Assembly: GCA_037074535.1 (NCBI GenBank)
Contig: CM073468.1
Span: 60,640,969 to 60,704,968 of the forward strand
Source of the DNA: Gleditsia sinensis
Lineage: Eukaryota > Streptophyta > Magnoliopsida > Fabales > Fabaceae
Direction: 5' to 3'
DNA: 64,000 nt
The notes under the pieces are model-generated. The model did not search any database and was not told the origin of the DNA. It saw nothing but the letters and a program-made list of their open reading frames with translations. Within the stretch, counting starts at the first letter, position 1. The number at the start of each line of letters is the position of its first letter. The position numbers were made by a program, and so were the translations under genes. Below, piece after piece: positions 1 to 14,500 of the stretch.

Positions 1-1119
1 TCTTCTGTACTAAGCCATCACTTTAACATCTTTATACTTGTTAATACATCCGAAAATGCTTGAATATTCTTATTTTGAATATTTCTCTTTAAAAGCTCTT
101 TCTAATTTTGGTTCATAGCCAATTCCTAGCGCACACGTCTCCTTTTCAACCAATAACCTTTCAACTAAATAGACTGCTTGTTCATGAGTTCACGAATGAA
201 AGATTTGAGCTCTTCTTTCACTCACCTTACACTAATAAAATAAAATAATATTATCTAAAATTATATTATATTTGGTGTGCTTGCAATCAGATTTAAATTA
301 AACACTTCTGCAAAAAAAAATATAATGGCATATCCATTTACCATTTAAATTTACATTATATTGGTAAAAATATTAAATAAAAATTGACATTTCATTTAAA
401 ACACTGTAAAGTTCTACATGCTCGTTGTAGAAATATTGTTGAAAACTAATAATAAAGAAAAAAAAACAAATAAATTATGGTTTAATCTCACTGCAGAACA
501 CTTGAAGACAATCCCAAAATAGCCCATATTCATAGTTCGCTCATAATTATATATAACGATTGATATATGAAGACTTTATGTTTGAACCTGATTTAAAAAT
601 ATGTGTAAAACAATTTTCTCTTTTTTATTTAATATTTTTATTATATATATTTTTTATTATAAAAATATACACAATTTTTTTTAAAATAAAAAATATTACA
701 ACTTAATTTAAATGTCTCAAATATCCTCTGTAAAAAAGAAACAAATAAAAAATTTCTTCTCTATTATTCCTTTTTCAAGTATTTTTCTATCTCTCCCCTT
801 CATATTTTTCGTGGTATTAATCTCTTAATTTTTTGTTTGCAAATAGATTTTTATGTCAGTAAAATACAATCAAATATAAATTTTTCAAATCTCTTCACAA
901 TAATAGAAATATATACCATGTAGTGTTTATCTCTCATCTTTATCTTATTCTCTTACACCCTTAGCTATTATTTTTCAAATGAGTCTCTCTTTTATATATA
1001 TATATATATATATATAATCTGCCTCTACGACTGAAAAATATATTTTATCACACTTAATATTAGATTAAGTTTGATTACATGAATATTTAATAGGTTAGGT
1101 AAGTGTATGTACAATCATC

Positions 1120-1153
<34 letters not shown>

Positions 1154-2238
1154 TTTTCTATTATATGTTAAAATAATATTTACAATGAAGTGGCAGGAAG
1201 ACAAAATATTAACATTTCACCACATTTTGTAGCACTCGCCTCCATGCATGCTGGCTTTGTGCTTACTTACAACTCAAAGAGCAAATGGAAAGCTTAGATA
1301 CCATTTATGTAAGCTTTTAGAGAGTTATATTCTAAAAGTTAGCTTATGAGGCTAGAGAGCTCAAAATTCATATAAGTCCCATATTAAAATCTCATACTCT
1401 TATTATAAGACTTATATCTCATACCTTATAATTGAAATCCTAACAAAAAGTATGAGAAATAAATTAGAGCTACCATTTTGACAGTGAAAAAGAGGAATAA
1501 TTTAGCATTTTTTGTATAGGAAAAATATTCCAAAACATGCTCAAATAATGGGAATTAAACATTCTCAGGTCTGGTGAAAATAAAATTCTCAAAATTTATA
1601 GGAATGTTGTATCCCAAAAGTGCTATATTTTTTGAAATATTTTTTCAATCTGCATAACAAACATAAAAATGTAAAGATTCCAAACCTCCTATTTACATAG
1701 ATATAAAATCTATCCGTATACGGATACCGGGTGCCCCTAAAATGTCTCCATTGGCCCACCATAAAAATTTCCTTAGTTCTTTCTCCGCATGGTTTCAAGT
1801 TTTTGTTAAAATTTCTGAGCATTCAAGTTTAAAGAAAGCCTTGTTTCTCTGAAATGTAAAGTTTGTAGACAATGTGCACTCAAAATAAATGTGCTCATTT
1901 TCTTGTGTTAATAACTTACAGTAAATCAGGTTTTAGGGCGTTGATTTGGACGAGATGATAAACTCAATCATCAGGATTCCCTAAATTCCAACTGAGAACA
2001 AATCTTTAAAATTTACTCCTACAGAAAATTTCAGTTTACTGAACTATCATTATTGTACAAACTGTAAATGTAGAGATGCAAACAGAATTTATATATTGGA
2101 ATTTAGCATCAAAATCAAACTGATATTCAAGACAATATCAGCATGTAACAAAACAGCAGAATTTGTGGCACTATATTTTGCCCAAAATGCTTCATCCGAT
2201 TCAAATCGTGCTTAATCAATCTTCCCAACAAGCACCAA
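1..2238. other. AT-rich flank without a recognisable gene
   Basis: No conserved coding sequence was seen on either strand. The stretch holds long A/T runs, a (TA)n microsatellite at about 993-1016 and an (ATT)n microsatellite at about 1121-1149. The right part, next to 2239, must contain the 3' untranslated region and terminator of the minus-strand ribosomal protein S11 gene, but I cannot place the polyadenylation site. Confidence 0.6.
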
Positions 2239-3786
2239 TCAAATACGTCTTCTCTTTGGAAGCCGGCAGCCATTATGGGGAATTTGAGTGGTATCTTCAA
2301 TGTATACAATTGGATTTCTACCCCCTCGAGAATCAGTAAAACCATCTCTCCAGCTTACTATTGCTTGCCTCTTTTTCCTAAAATAAGTAAATCCTTTCAC
2401 TCTCATGACAACAGATTTCAACCCCAATCTCCTAGCCCTTCGTCCAACTTCTTCTGCTGTAGCTTCAGCAGCATACTTAGAAAGTTTTTGCCCTCCTTTC
2501 ATTTCTTTCAAACAACCAGCTGAGGCACTAAGTTTTATATTTCCTTTAGAATCCGTGACAGTAACAAAGGTATTGTTTTTCAACAGCTTTACATGAACAA
2601 AATCAGCATCCCTCTCTAAATTATATCGAGAGAGTTGAGCACCCCTCATGGCGCCGTCTTGCTCTATAATTCCTCTCACAAAGTCCATAGGTGTGGAACT
2701 CTTCCTGGTCTCAGAATCATTATTGCTGCCGGGATTTATATTCTGTTGAGAGTCCGGATGAAAACCATGGGAAGCATTAACATTTTCATTCATATTGTTC
2801 CACCTGAAATTCATACTCGAAAATCCTCTAACATGTTCTGCAATATCAAAAGATTGAGAAACCCCTATTAGACTGTCACCTGCAAAACAAACTACGTGTT
2901 TCTATAGCTAATTCACTTGTAAAATTATATTAAAAAAAATGTTACAACTCTATAAGAAATTTTTCAAAATAAAAATCTGTAACATTCTATAATACTGGTA
3001 TCACACTTCCTGTTTTCCTGATTACAAATAATTAGGATTCTAATTTGACCATTACATATGTTGAATTGAATGTTAAATCTCAAATGATTCAGTCTAGAAT
3101 TGAAACAGCCAATTCAGGCAGATGGAAACTATTTAGCCACTAACTGAAATGAAAAACAAATAAACCACTGCATCAATCTTTTCCCCCGGTTTTCACTCCT
3201 AGTCATAGCATTTTCCAGAGAAGAGAAATTAGTAATATAATACCAACAAAAAGGCCAGAAAACCTCAAATGCATACTACGAAGATCATTTTCCATATACT
3301 GGATTCTACAAGTCATCAAACTTCCTACCTTCTATGCCACCCAAATAAAAATCATCTCGTAAAGACCATCATTCACTGGGAAAAGCGAGGTGCACCTCTT
3401 AGCATTAATATCAACTCTCTCTTTCTCTTTCATATTAAAGTGATGCATACCAAATAAAGCGATTCCCTATAATTTTCTTTTCCTCAATTCTCAGCGGTCA
3501 CATGGGTATTTTCAGATAAATCAAGGCAAGCCACAAGCTTTACATCGATCATTTCCTTCCAAAACATTAACTATCAATTAAAGAGGCATGAAGGTTTACC
3601 GTTATTTTGTTGTAACCCCAAGAAGCAATTGGACAAGCACGGAGATCCTAGCCGGGAACCATGAGATCTCAGAGTTTCTAAACCGCCATAGCATCGAACT
3701 GAAAGTTTCGCCGCAAAAGGAGAAAGCAGAGACGAAGCAGCAGAGGATCCACTGGCATGGCGAACGACCGAGAGAAGACGATGCAT
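2239..3786 (-). CDS. RPS11: Mitochondrial ribosomal protein S11 (nuclear-encoded, 2 exons, 275 aa)
   Basis: This is a component of the small subunit of the mitochondrial ribosome (uS11 family), which lines the platform next to the mRNA exit. Exon 1 is 3786-3600 (187 nt) and exon 2 is 2879-2239 (641 nt). The intron 3599-2880 has a GT donor and a pyrimidine-rich TTTTGCAG acceptor, and together the exons give 276 codons including stop. Residues 1-60 start MHRLLSVVRHASGSS and are rich in Arg, Ser and Ala with almost no acid, as in a mitochondrial presequence. Residues about 60-150 are a low-complexity, Asn/Ser-rich linker. The S11 domain fills about 154-275 and ends with the family hallmark DTTQIPHNGCRLPKRRRI, the rRNA-binding tail. 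The long N-terminal extension is normal for plant mitochondrial S11 (Arabidopsis NFD3 type), so it is the mitochondrial and not the cytosolic or plastid protein. It is divergent from the VPS3-like gene. Start chosen: first ATG of the presequence-like exon. Confidence 0.93.
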
Positions 3787-5580
3787 ATTCCTAGGGTTTT
3801 CGCGGTTTGGGGTGCTTAAGTTCTTGGGAGTGTATGCCTCTTTTCACTGAAACTGATAATTGCTCGTGAAAGGAGGGGGTAGGCTCGTGATGGGGCTCCA
3901 AATATGCTGGGTATTTTCGTGACCCGATAGAGCCTAGCTCGCAGGAAAAAATTCCACAAAAACTTTCAATTTGCTTGATTGGATAGTCAGATCTGTTTTT
4001 TTATTTATAAAAATAAAAAAATTTATTTGTCATATTATTTTAAAAATTATTTTATAAAAATCTAACTCAAAAAATAAATTTTAAAAAATATTATTTCGTT
4101 ATTTTTTGTTTTCATATAAAATTATTTTTAAAATTTTTTCAAAATTAAGAATAATTATTTTATTATAGTAAAATTATAAATAATTCATCAAATTTAATAA
4201 TTAGTCATCAAATAAATTATATTATTCTGTTCTCAAATATTCTTGTCAAATTTTGCATCTGAACTAATTTTTTATTCTTTTGTTCTCAAAAAATAAATTT
4301 TAAGATTATTTTTAAATTTTTTTTAAAACAGTAAAAAATATATTCAAAAATACTTTTAAACAATCCCATAATTTCAGCATAATTTATTATTTGATAGGAG
4401 AAAATAGGTAGTTTTTTTCGGTTATAAGAAAATAGAAGGTGGATATTATTTAGTAATTTATTATATATTATTTAATTTTACAAAGGAGTAGTGGATAGTT
4501 ATACAATAATTAGTAAATTATTATTATTTTTAAAATTTTTAAAAATTAATATTAACATGGAAAAGGGTCCATGTCATATCACTAGTTTTATATATGGCAG
4601 AGTTTAATGTTATGTTTTATATTTTTTTTATTAATATTTCATAAAAAATATTTCAAATATAATTTAATTAATGTTAAATAATATAAAATTAATTAAGTGG
4701 AATAAAAAATTAAATAGCAAAATTTTTAAAAAATGATAAAATTAAATTTTTAGATATTATTAAGCTAAATATTTTAATAATTTTAAAAATAAATTAAGGA
4801 TTAAAATTTGAAGGCTTAATTAGTGTTTTGGTCTCTTGTGTTATTTATTTGTTTTAGTTTAGTCTTTATACATTTTTCTAGTCATATAATATCATAAGCA
4901 TGTTAAATTGTGTTTAGAACAATTGTATTCTTTAAGAGTAAATTATCATTTTATTGTATTCTTTTATTTTGTTTAATAGTAAATTATCATTATTTGAAAG
5001 AAATTAATGCCAAGAGTTTAATGGTTCAAAAATATTTTTTATTATATTAATTTTAACTTTTTTTTAAATATATCAATTTTAATCCCCATTTTATTATTAA
5101 AAAAAAAGAAATTCCCATAGGTTCATGCGAGCTAAATCCAAAAATATTTTTAAGTACCAATCTAATGGAACAATTTTTTTTTTTCAAGGATCAAAATAAA
5201 TAAATAATGTTTACCCTTCCTTGAGCCGCCGTTGGCCATCGCATAGAAACGCCCGAAAGCCCTCAAAAATTCGATGCCAATTTGCAAAGCAAAATCATCC
5301 TTTGTTGCGGTGCCTGGTTGTTTAGCACTTTGTTCTTGGAGCAGAGTGCTAACTTATGAGAAATATCGCCGTATTTCTTATTGGAGTGAAGTCTTTTGAA
5401 GCTTCCTATAGGGGTAAGGTCTGGCTTTAGTATCTGGGTATTGCTGTAGTTTCCCTTCTTCCTAATCGAAGAAGTAAGCTTGATGGGTTTCTGGGGGTGA
5501 CGAAGTCGTGGAACATTTTCAAGTCGAGAGCCATTTGATGGGTGCAATCATCTTAGAAGCTATTTTGGGTTGAAAAGAAA
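3787..5580. promoter_or_regulatory. Shared intergenic region between two divergent genes
   Basis: This 1.8 kb lies between the start codons of the minus-strand ribosomal protein S11 gene and the plus-strand VPS3-like gene, so it must contain both promoters. The parts near each gene (3787-3960 and 5210-5580) are relatively GC-rich and probably transcribed leaders. The middle (about 3990-5200) is very AT-rich with many A and T runs. I see no unambiguous TATA box that decides a start site for either gene. Confidence 0.5.
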
Positions 5581-8500
5581 ATGGCCAAAGCTGAACCCAG
5601 GAGTCGCGTCGTCATCGAGCCATTGGCGCAGTTCGACCTCTCGAATCACTCTCGAAGTACAGTTCGATCACTGGCCATATCCACAGAATCCGATTCTCGA
5701 GCTGTATTCTATGTTGGCACTCACTCTGGAACAGTCCTTTCACTTACTGCAGATCTTAACAATGCAACAACTAGTGCAACCACTACTCCAACTGAGTTGG
5801 ATTTTTCCAAAAACGCTTCCTTTTTGCAGAAACTTTCATTTCAGAGAAGCGTTTCAGTAAGTAATTCTCCTGTGGATTCCGTATTGGTACTCAGCGAGAT
5901 TGGAAAACTTTTGTTGCTTTCTGATGGATCATTGTTTTTGGTCGATTCTACTCTCTCTCAATCGGCAAAAAGATTGAGTTTTTCGAAAGGAATTTCTTTA
6001 GTTACAAGGAGATTGCGAAGCAATGAATCAGAGAGTTCGACCTTGTTAGGGACTGCAAATAATTTGACGGAACACTCGAGCACAGGTCAACGATTCATGC
6101 AAAAATTGGGAGGTGGGGTCAGAGCAAATGGTTTGAAAATCAAGGAGCCCGAGCAGCACAGTGACGGTAATCATGATTTTGCCATTGTTATTGGCAAAAG
6201 ATTAATACTTGTAGAGCTTGTTTTTGGCCATGGAGCTAGTAGAAGTGATAAGGACATCAATGGGATAACTGGATCTCTTGTGATTTTGAAAGAGATTCAG
6301 TGTATTGATGGGATTGTGACCATGGTGTGGCTCAATGATTCTATTATTGTTGGCACGACAAATGGGTATAGCTTGATTTCCTGTGTTACAGGACAAATTG
6401 GTTTGATATTTTCCTTGCCAGATGTATCTCGTCCGCCACGTTTGAAGTTGTTGCAGAAAGAATTGAAGGTGCTTTTGTTGGTGGACAATGTGGGCATCAT
6501 TGTTGATGCTCATGGACAGCCAGTGGGTGGTAGTTTGGTCTTCCGCCATGGCTTGGATTCTGTAGGAGAGATATCTTCTTATGTGGTTATTGTAAACGGT
6601 GGAAAAATGGAATTGTATCATAAAAAATCTTGTATATGTATTCAGACCGTACCATTTGGCGGGGAAGGAATTGGGCCTTGCATTGTTGCCACTGAGGAAG
6701 AAGGGGGTGGGAAGTTTGTTGCTGTTGCAACAGCCACCAAGGTATCTTCTACTGTTAATCTGATAGTACTGCAACCTTCCTCAGAATTTACTCTTTTGAC
6801 TTTTTTTTTAGTGTTTTCTTTTTCCGTTTGTTTGTTTTGATCTAAGATGGTTTTATTTGTGAAATTTTTGCCTTGTGTGAATGGCTTAGTCTGGTGCTTG
6901 ATTTCCTGATAAATTCTTTATTAGGCCCCTGGACTTATGGATGGTTAAGATAAACTTCATAGGGGCCAGTTCTTGATAACCCCAGTTCCCATCCCAAAAG
7001 GTCACATACACACACACACGGAGGAAAAGGAAAAGAGAATATAAAATTCCATCTATATCTCTAGAGAATTAATTAGTTTGTAGAGTTGTAGGTTGGTGTC
7101 TCCGTATCAGTTGGAGTGTTTTACTGGTTATCTTCTGATGTGATGGCAACAACCTGGTTCATGTTCTTAGATTGGAAAACCTATATTAAAGAAATAGCAT
7201 CCTTAGGGATCTTTCTTGAAGTTGTTCTGGAAGAGTCACCTATTCAATATTTTCTTGCAATCTGGAAACCTATAATTTGAAAGGGCATTAGATATGTACT
7301 TCAACATCTGAAACTGGTGGAAGTACCAAAAGACAGAAGCAGACAGTAAAATGATTAAACTCTGAACTTTTTTAATTCTTCTTGAGCTAAGTGCTTAGGT
7401 CTCCGTGGGCTGAAAAGCCATCTGTCTATAACTATGTCATAAACTAATTAAAATAAGGCTTTAAGAATTGACAGAGAAATTTGTTCCAAGGTAGTTGTAG
7501 AAGTTTATCGCACTTAGTGAAAAAAAACTTAATTATTGTTGTAACTATAAAAGTACTTGCAAATATATTGTTGCGGATACTAATATCTGTAATCCAGGCC
7601 CATTTGCCTTTCTATCTTGATCCCTACTGTTTCCGGATCACGGCAGATCATATCCGTGATCTTTCCCGATTTATTTCCTATTTTTCCCCCTATTTTCTCT
7701 CTTTCTGTTTCCTATTTTTTAAGGATTGTTTAACTATATTATAGGGATTAGATTGACAGCCTAGCTGTCAATATTTTCTATATATTTCTCCGTGTATCCT
7801 CTAGAATTGTAATGGAAAGAATTCTTATCATTTTACAAGTGGTATTAGAGCATTCTCTCTAAACCTCTGTGGTAGGTGGACATCAGGTGATTTTTTCTAG
7901 GGAAACAGCCATGGTAGGCTCCAAAAGAGACGACTCGGAAGCTTCTACTTCCTTGTAATCGACCCCAATAATGGCTGCCACTCTCCATAACTCTTACTAT
8001 GATAATTCTTCCCTACAAAACATCTCACATAAACTTACAAGAAAAAATTACTTAGCATGGTCATGGTCTGTTGAGATGGTTGTGAGAGGGAAAGGAAGAT
8101 ATGAGTACGTGGATGGTTCAACCAAGAAACCTCCAAAATATGACCCATTGTTTCAAACCTAGGATGCTTAGAATTCCACGTTTATGGCCTAGCTGATTAA
8201 CTCGATAGATGAAAAAAATTAGCAAAAGTTTTATGTGTTACAAGACCGCCCAAGACACGTGGGAAGTTGCTAAGAGGCAATACTCTAGTTTGGAGAACTC
8301 ATCATAGTTGTTTGAACTCAAGAATAGGGCCCAAAATTTGAAACAAACAGACATGAATGTCACAATCTACTTCAACTCCCTCTATAAGCTATGACAGGAA
8401 GTTGATCTCTTTAATAATGGTCATTGGTTGTGCTCATAATATTTTGAAAATCATAAAAAGATGATTAACAAAAGAAAATTTATGACTTCCTTACAAGTTT

Positions 8501-11500
8501 AAATCAAGATTTAGATGAGGTGCGAGGGCGCCTCCTTGGTCTTAAATCAAATATAGAGGACATATTTGCAGAAGTCGGAGGGAAGAAACCAGAAAAAAGG
8601 TTATGTTGGGTATCACCAAACTAGCTCGTGAGTATGCTTTTATGACTTGTGGGTTTGAGAATAAGAGAATTCCAAGGAAAGAATGGTGTGACCATTGTCT
8701 AAATTCCAAACACATTAGAGATAAGAGTTGGACGAGAAACCAAACAATTGGATGAATAGTAGAAAGGATGGAAGAAGCTTCCAAGCTACCTTTGAAACAG
8801 CACCTAGCTGAGAACAAATGGAACAGTTATAACAACTGATAAACTCTTAGTTTGCATATCTAAATATGACTACTTAACCACCATCTTCAAATCCTGGTAC
8901 TTCTCTCTTGGCTTAGAAAGGTATTTTTCTCATTGCCTTTAGTTCTAGTTCAAGATTTATTGAACTCTGGGTCATAGATTCTCAGACCACATGACAGGGT
9001 TTGCAAACCTCTTTTCTTCATATAAACCAAGTCCTAGAAATTTAAGGATTAAGATTGCTGATAGTTCTTTTACTACAGTTGTTGGTACTGATACAATAAG
9101 TATTAGGCTATTAGCCCTCAAATAGTTCTTAATGATGCTTTTCATGTTCCTAAATTATCTTCCAATTTGATATATGTGAGTAAGATCACAAAGGATCAAA
9201 ATGGTATTACTCAATTCTCACACTCCACTTGTAACTTTTAGGACTTGATTTCAGGCATGAGAATTGGTAGTGCTCAGAAAAACAATGGCCTTTACTATTT
9301 TAAGGAGTTCTTCGAAGATAAACAAGCTTTGGCTACTGGCCGTGATCTCACTCTTTTTAGAGAACAACAAATCATGCATTGGCACTTTAAGTTAAGCCAC
9401 CTTAGATTCTCTTATTTGAAGTATTTGTTCCCATATCTTTTTTTAGAAATAGATATTTTTTAGTGTGAGACTTGTCAACTTACAAAACATCATAAAATAA
9501 CTTTTCCATCTCAGCCCTGTAAATAATCAAAGCCTTTCACCTTAATCCATAGTGATATATGGGGTCTCTCATGTGTTCAAAATGCTATTGGTAAAAAATG
9601 GTTTATCATTTTTGTTAATGGTCATACTCAAATCACTTGGACTTATTTTCTAAAATGAAAAAATGAAACTGCTTCAACTTTTAAACATTTCCACTTTATG
9701 ATAAAAAATAATACAATGCTCAAATTTAGATCTTAAGAACCAATAATGGCAAAGAATATTTCAACTCTGTCTCGAGAACTTATCTCTTGAACAATGGGAT
9801 TATATATCAAGGTTCTTGTGTTGACACACCCCAACAAAATAGAGTGGCTAAGAGAAAAAGCAGACATCTTTACTTGTCAACTCATGATTGCCAATAATGT
9901 TCTAAAATATTTTTGGGGAGATTTTATTCTCACTGCTTGTTACCTTATAAATCGCCTTCCTATCCATGTCCTTAGCTATAAAACTTCTATCCAAATGCTC
10001 TTCCAACACTACCCTCATACTAGACTTATGGGTTCATTACCCCTAAAAGTGTTTGGGTAAAGCTTTTGTCCATGTTCATGACCATAATAGAAATAAACTT
10101 GACTCCTGTGCCATCCCTATATTTTTTAGGATATTCTACCACTCAAAGAGGATATAAATGCTACTCACTAGAAAAACATAAGTACTTTGTTACCATAAAT
10201 GTTACCTTTTTTAACACTAAGCCTACTACAAACAAACTCCACTTTAGGGGGGATTGAGAATGAAGCTCCATGGCAAACCATCCAACAAACCAACTCAGAG
10301 CCTAGACCTAACCTTCTAGATTCTTACATTGAAACTTCTCCAACAAAAACAGAAGCAATTCCTTTATCAGAAACGGAAGCCACTCCTTCATTAGAAAACC
10401 TTGTTGAAATGTCCTTGGAACTTCTTGCTAAAATTTTCTCTTAATGAACTGACCAACTTATTTCTAGGGAAAATGAAACTATCAACTCTAGGGGAAGTGG
10501 TGACTCACAACCAGAACTTATTGTTTATTCTTAGAGAAAACCATCTAAAGTGGTGGAGGACACTGGTGGCTCAACGCACTGCCAGAATCATGAACCTGAA
10601 TCAACCTTAGAAGCTAGTTATCTTGATTGGCCTATTGTTTTGAGAAAAAAGGCAGGTCTTGTACTCAACATGTTATATCTAACTATGTTTCTTATGACCA
10701 TCTCTCTTCTTCGTTCTGAAGCTTTGTATCAAAGCTATCTGATGAACATATCCCTAAGGACATAAAAGAAGCTTGGGATATTTCCGAATGGAGAAAAGTA
10801 GTCATAGATGAATTCCAAGCTCTAGAGAAAAGTCATACATGGACTTTGGTTAGGAAACCACAAGGTAAAATTCTTGTTGGGTGCAAGTGGGTGTTCACTG
10901 TGAAATTTCGGTCTGATAGAACTGTGGATAGATACAAGGTAATACTTGTTGCAAAGGGATACACTCAAACTTATGGCATTGACTATAATAAAACCTTTGC
11001 TCCTCTTGCCAAGCTTAATACCATAAGAGTGCTTATCTCTATTGCTACCAATTTGGATTAGGAACTACAACAACTTGACATTAAAAATGCTTTCCTCAAT
11101 AGTGACTTAGAGGAAGAAGTCTACATGGATCTTTCACATAGGTTTGACCAACAACAGAAAAATGGAGTAGTATGCAAACTGAAAAAGGCTCTCTATAGTC
11201 TAAAGCAATAACTAAGAGCTTGGTTTGGCCGTTTTTCAAAGGCTATTCTATAACAAGTGTATAAACAGGCTCACACTGATTGTACACTTTTCTATAGACA
11301 TAAAGATGAAAAGAGTACTATTCTTATTGTCTATGTTGATGATATAATTGTGATTGATAATGATATATGTGAAATATCCAGATTAAAAGATAGATTGGCC
11401 ACTGAATTTGAAATAAAAAACCTTGGCACCCAACGTTACTTTCTGGTTATGGAAGTTGCAAGGAACAAGGAAGGGATTTCGGTCACTCAAAGGAAATATA

Positions 11501-14500
11501 TCTTGGATTTACTGAAGGAAACTAGGATGCTTGGATGTAAATCGGTAGACACTCCTAGGGATTCCACGGTAAAATTAAGGGGCAAACATAATAGAATCCC
11601 AGATGATTCTTGGAGGTACCAACACTTGGTTGAGAAACTTATTTATTTTTTCCACCCTAGGCCGGATATAGCATTTGCTATAAGTGTTGTGAGCCAATAT
11701 ATGCACTTCCTGTGTAAGGAACATATGGAGGCTGTTCTTCGTATCTTAAGATATCTTAAGGGTTCTCCTAGAAAAGGCTTGTTTTTGGGAAAAATGTGTT
11801 TAGAAATGTTGAGGGGTACACATATGCTGACTGGGCAGGCTCATGTGAAGATAGGAGATTCACTTCGGGATATTGTACCTATGTTTAGGAAACTTGGTCA
11901 CACGGAAAAGCAGAACCAAGATCCATAGCTCATGGTACTTGTGAAATGTTATGGTTAAAGTTGTTACTCAATAAGCTGGGTGTGAAACTACAATTCTTCT
12001 AAAGTTATATAGTGACAACAAAGGCAGCCATAAGCATAGCTCATAATCTAATCCACCAAGATAGAACAAAACATGTGAAAGTGGATATGCATTTTATAAA
12101 AGAGAAAGTTGAAGAAGGAACTCTTTGCATTACCTATATTCCAACAGGAGACCAAACAACATATGTTTTAACCAAAGTGCTGGCAAGGAGGAGTTTTGAA
12201 AGTCTGGTTAACAAACTGAGAATGTTTAATCTTCGAAGCCCAGCTTGAGGGGGGATGTTGCGGATACTGAATATCCGTAATCCTGGCCCATTTGCCTTGC
12301 CATCTTGATCCCTACTGTTTTGGGATCAGGGCAGATCATATCCCTTATCTTCCCGATTTATTTCCTTTTTTTTTGTTTCCTATTTTCTCTTTTTCAGTTT
12401 TCTATTTTTTAGGGATTGTTTAGCTATATTATACGGATTAGATTGACAGCCTAATTGTCAATATTTTCTATATATTTCTCCGTGTATCCTCTGGAATTGT
12501 AATGGGAAGAATTCTTATCATTTTACATATATATATTGTCCTTATTCATTGTTTAGGGTGGAATTAAGCTGGGCCATGTCAAGCTTCAGGAGGCCTAGGC
12601 TTGATTTGATGGAAATATATGTTGAGTTAAACTGGTCTGTGCTTTATTTTGTGTATCAAGCTTGAGCCTGGTTGGATAATATTAATGAAGCCTTGAGGCC
12701 TAATTGACTGGAAAGTATCATTGTGTGCAATAAATCTATTCTAAATCAAATATGTTGGTATTATTAAATATATAATTTAATACAATGTCGATACTCATGA
12801 GGCTAACTGGTTGAGTTTGGTATTATGTGATTGAATTTTGCATGATAAAGTAGTAAACTAAATTGAATTGAATGAAACATGGGGTTAGGCAGGAGATCTT
12901 TTTTCTCTATTTCTTTTCACCCTTGTTGATGTCTTGAATCATACGTTGGCTGGGGGTTCTGAGAGAGGGGTTGTGACTGTGAGAGGCTTAAGGGTTGAAA
13001 TAAAGGAGTTGGAAGTTTCTCATTAACAATTTGCAGAAGATACCATTCTTTTCCTTCTAGAGGATAGAGAAATCTTTCAGAATGTGCTTTCTATGTTACA
13101 AGTTTTGAAGGTTGTGTCTGGTCTTAGTATTAACCTGTCTAAGTAGGGGCTGGCTGGGATTAATGTCTAGGATGCGATTGTGAGAGGTTTAGCTAAGATG
13201 GTTGGTTATGGGGTGTTACATTGGCCTGTAACTTATTTAGGTGTCCCTCTAGGCAATAATCCCTGTGCTTCTTCCTTTTGGGATCCTGTCTTACAAAAAA
13301 TTTCAAAAGACTAGATAACTGGAAAATGTTTTGCTTTTCTTTGGGAGGGCGGATTACTTTAATTTAGGCTTCCTGGTCTAGTATCCACCTTTACTATCTT
13401 TCATTGTCAAGATTTCTGTTGGGGTAACTAATAGGTTGGTGAAGATTATGAGGGATTTCCTGTGATCTGGGGGTGGGGAGAGTAAGAAAGGTCACTTGGT
13501 GAGTTGGGGAGTGTGTTATAAGTCTGGTTTTAGAGGACTCCTTGTCCTCTGTGGTTGTATTGTTTTTTCTCTTTTCATCAATAAATTCTTTTTCTCTAAA
13601 AAATGTTGGATTGATCTTGGACCGCATTTGATTGTAGTGAAACTTGTTGGGTTTTATCTTCTTGATCTATGACTGAACATTGTTGTTTTATTTTGTTAGT
13701 TTCTTGTTCATTGTAGCACATCACTGAAAATTTATTTTTATCTATTATTAGGTAATTTGCTATCAGAAATTACCTTCAGAAGAACAAATAAAAGACCTGC
13801 TGAGGAAAAAGAACTATAACGAAGCCATATCCTTGGTGGAGGAGCTTGAGTACGAAGGTGAAATGTCAAAGGATTTTCTGTCCTTTGTTCATGCTCAAGT
13901 GGGGTTTCTCTTGCTCTTTGACTTGCGTTTTGAGGAAGCAGTGGACCACTTTCTGCTTTCTGAGACAATGCAGCCTTCTGAAGTATTCCCTTTTATAATG
14001 CGAGATCCAAATCGCTGGTCCTTACTGGTACTGTTATGTTTGTATATCTCTTTGTATATTACATGTTATAAGTTTTTCTCAAAATTGTATTCATGGTTTT
14101 TTGTTTTTTGGTAGTCTGACCATAAGCTTAGCCACTATCAAGAACCATTTTAACTCAAAAACTTAAAAGCTTTTGAGTTGACACGGTTCTTGACATGGGT
14201 ATCAGAGCCTCTATAATCAAGTGGTTAGGGGTTTGATTCTTGTTGATTTCCATTATCTTAACTAAAAATTAAGTTTCGTCACAAGGTACAGTGAGCCTGT
14301 GCTTTGTCCACACTCAATGCTCAAAGGGGTTTTATGTTAGGGGACACCGTTAGAGATTATAATACAAATATTTATAGGCTTTCACTCAATAGCTTAAGTT
14401 TTTCAATTGAAATAGTTATTGACACGGTATGAGATGACCAAGTGGTTAGGAGTTTGATCTTTATTGACCTCCATTCTTCTATTTAAAAATTTAGTTTCAG

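Larger units (their letters stand above)
7569..12527 (+). mobile_element. Complete-length Ty1/Copia retrotransposon, coding-dead, in VPS3 intron 1
   Basis: The element has two LTRs (7569-7837 and 12256-12527) that start TGTTGCGGATAC and end TTTTACA, differing by roughly a tenth by eye. It is flanked by identical 5-bp duplications TATAT (7564-7568 and 12528-12532). A primer-binding site resembling the initiator-Met tRNA site, TGGTATTAGAGC, starts at 7840. The polypurine tract TTGAGGGGGGA lies just before 12256. Internal order is gag, integrase, reverse transcriptase, RNase H, as in Copia. It lies in the same direction as the host gene. Length about 4.96 kb is normal for the superfamily, so nothing large has been lost, but the frame is full of stops and shifts. 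Confidence 0.95.

Noticed and set aside
1589..1822. 77-codon minus-strand frame containing HFRGTRYPYTDRF
   Set aside because: Short, no family recognised, no neighbouring exons or splice logic; probably chance.
5263..5547. 94-codon minus-strand frame before VPS3
   Set aside because: It overlaps the probable VPS3 leader and shows no known motif.
6202..6774. 190-codon open frame on the minus strand
   Set aside because: It is antisense to VPS3 exon 1, has no recognisable domain, and has composition expected of a shadow frame.
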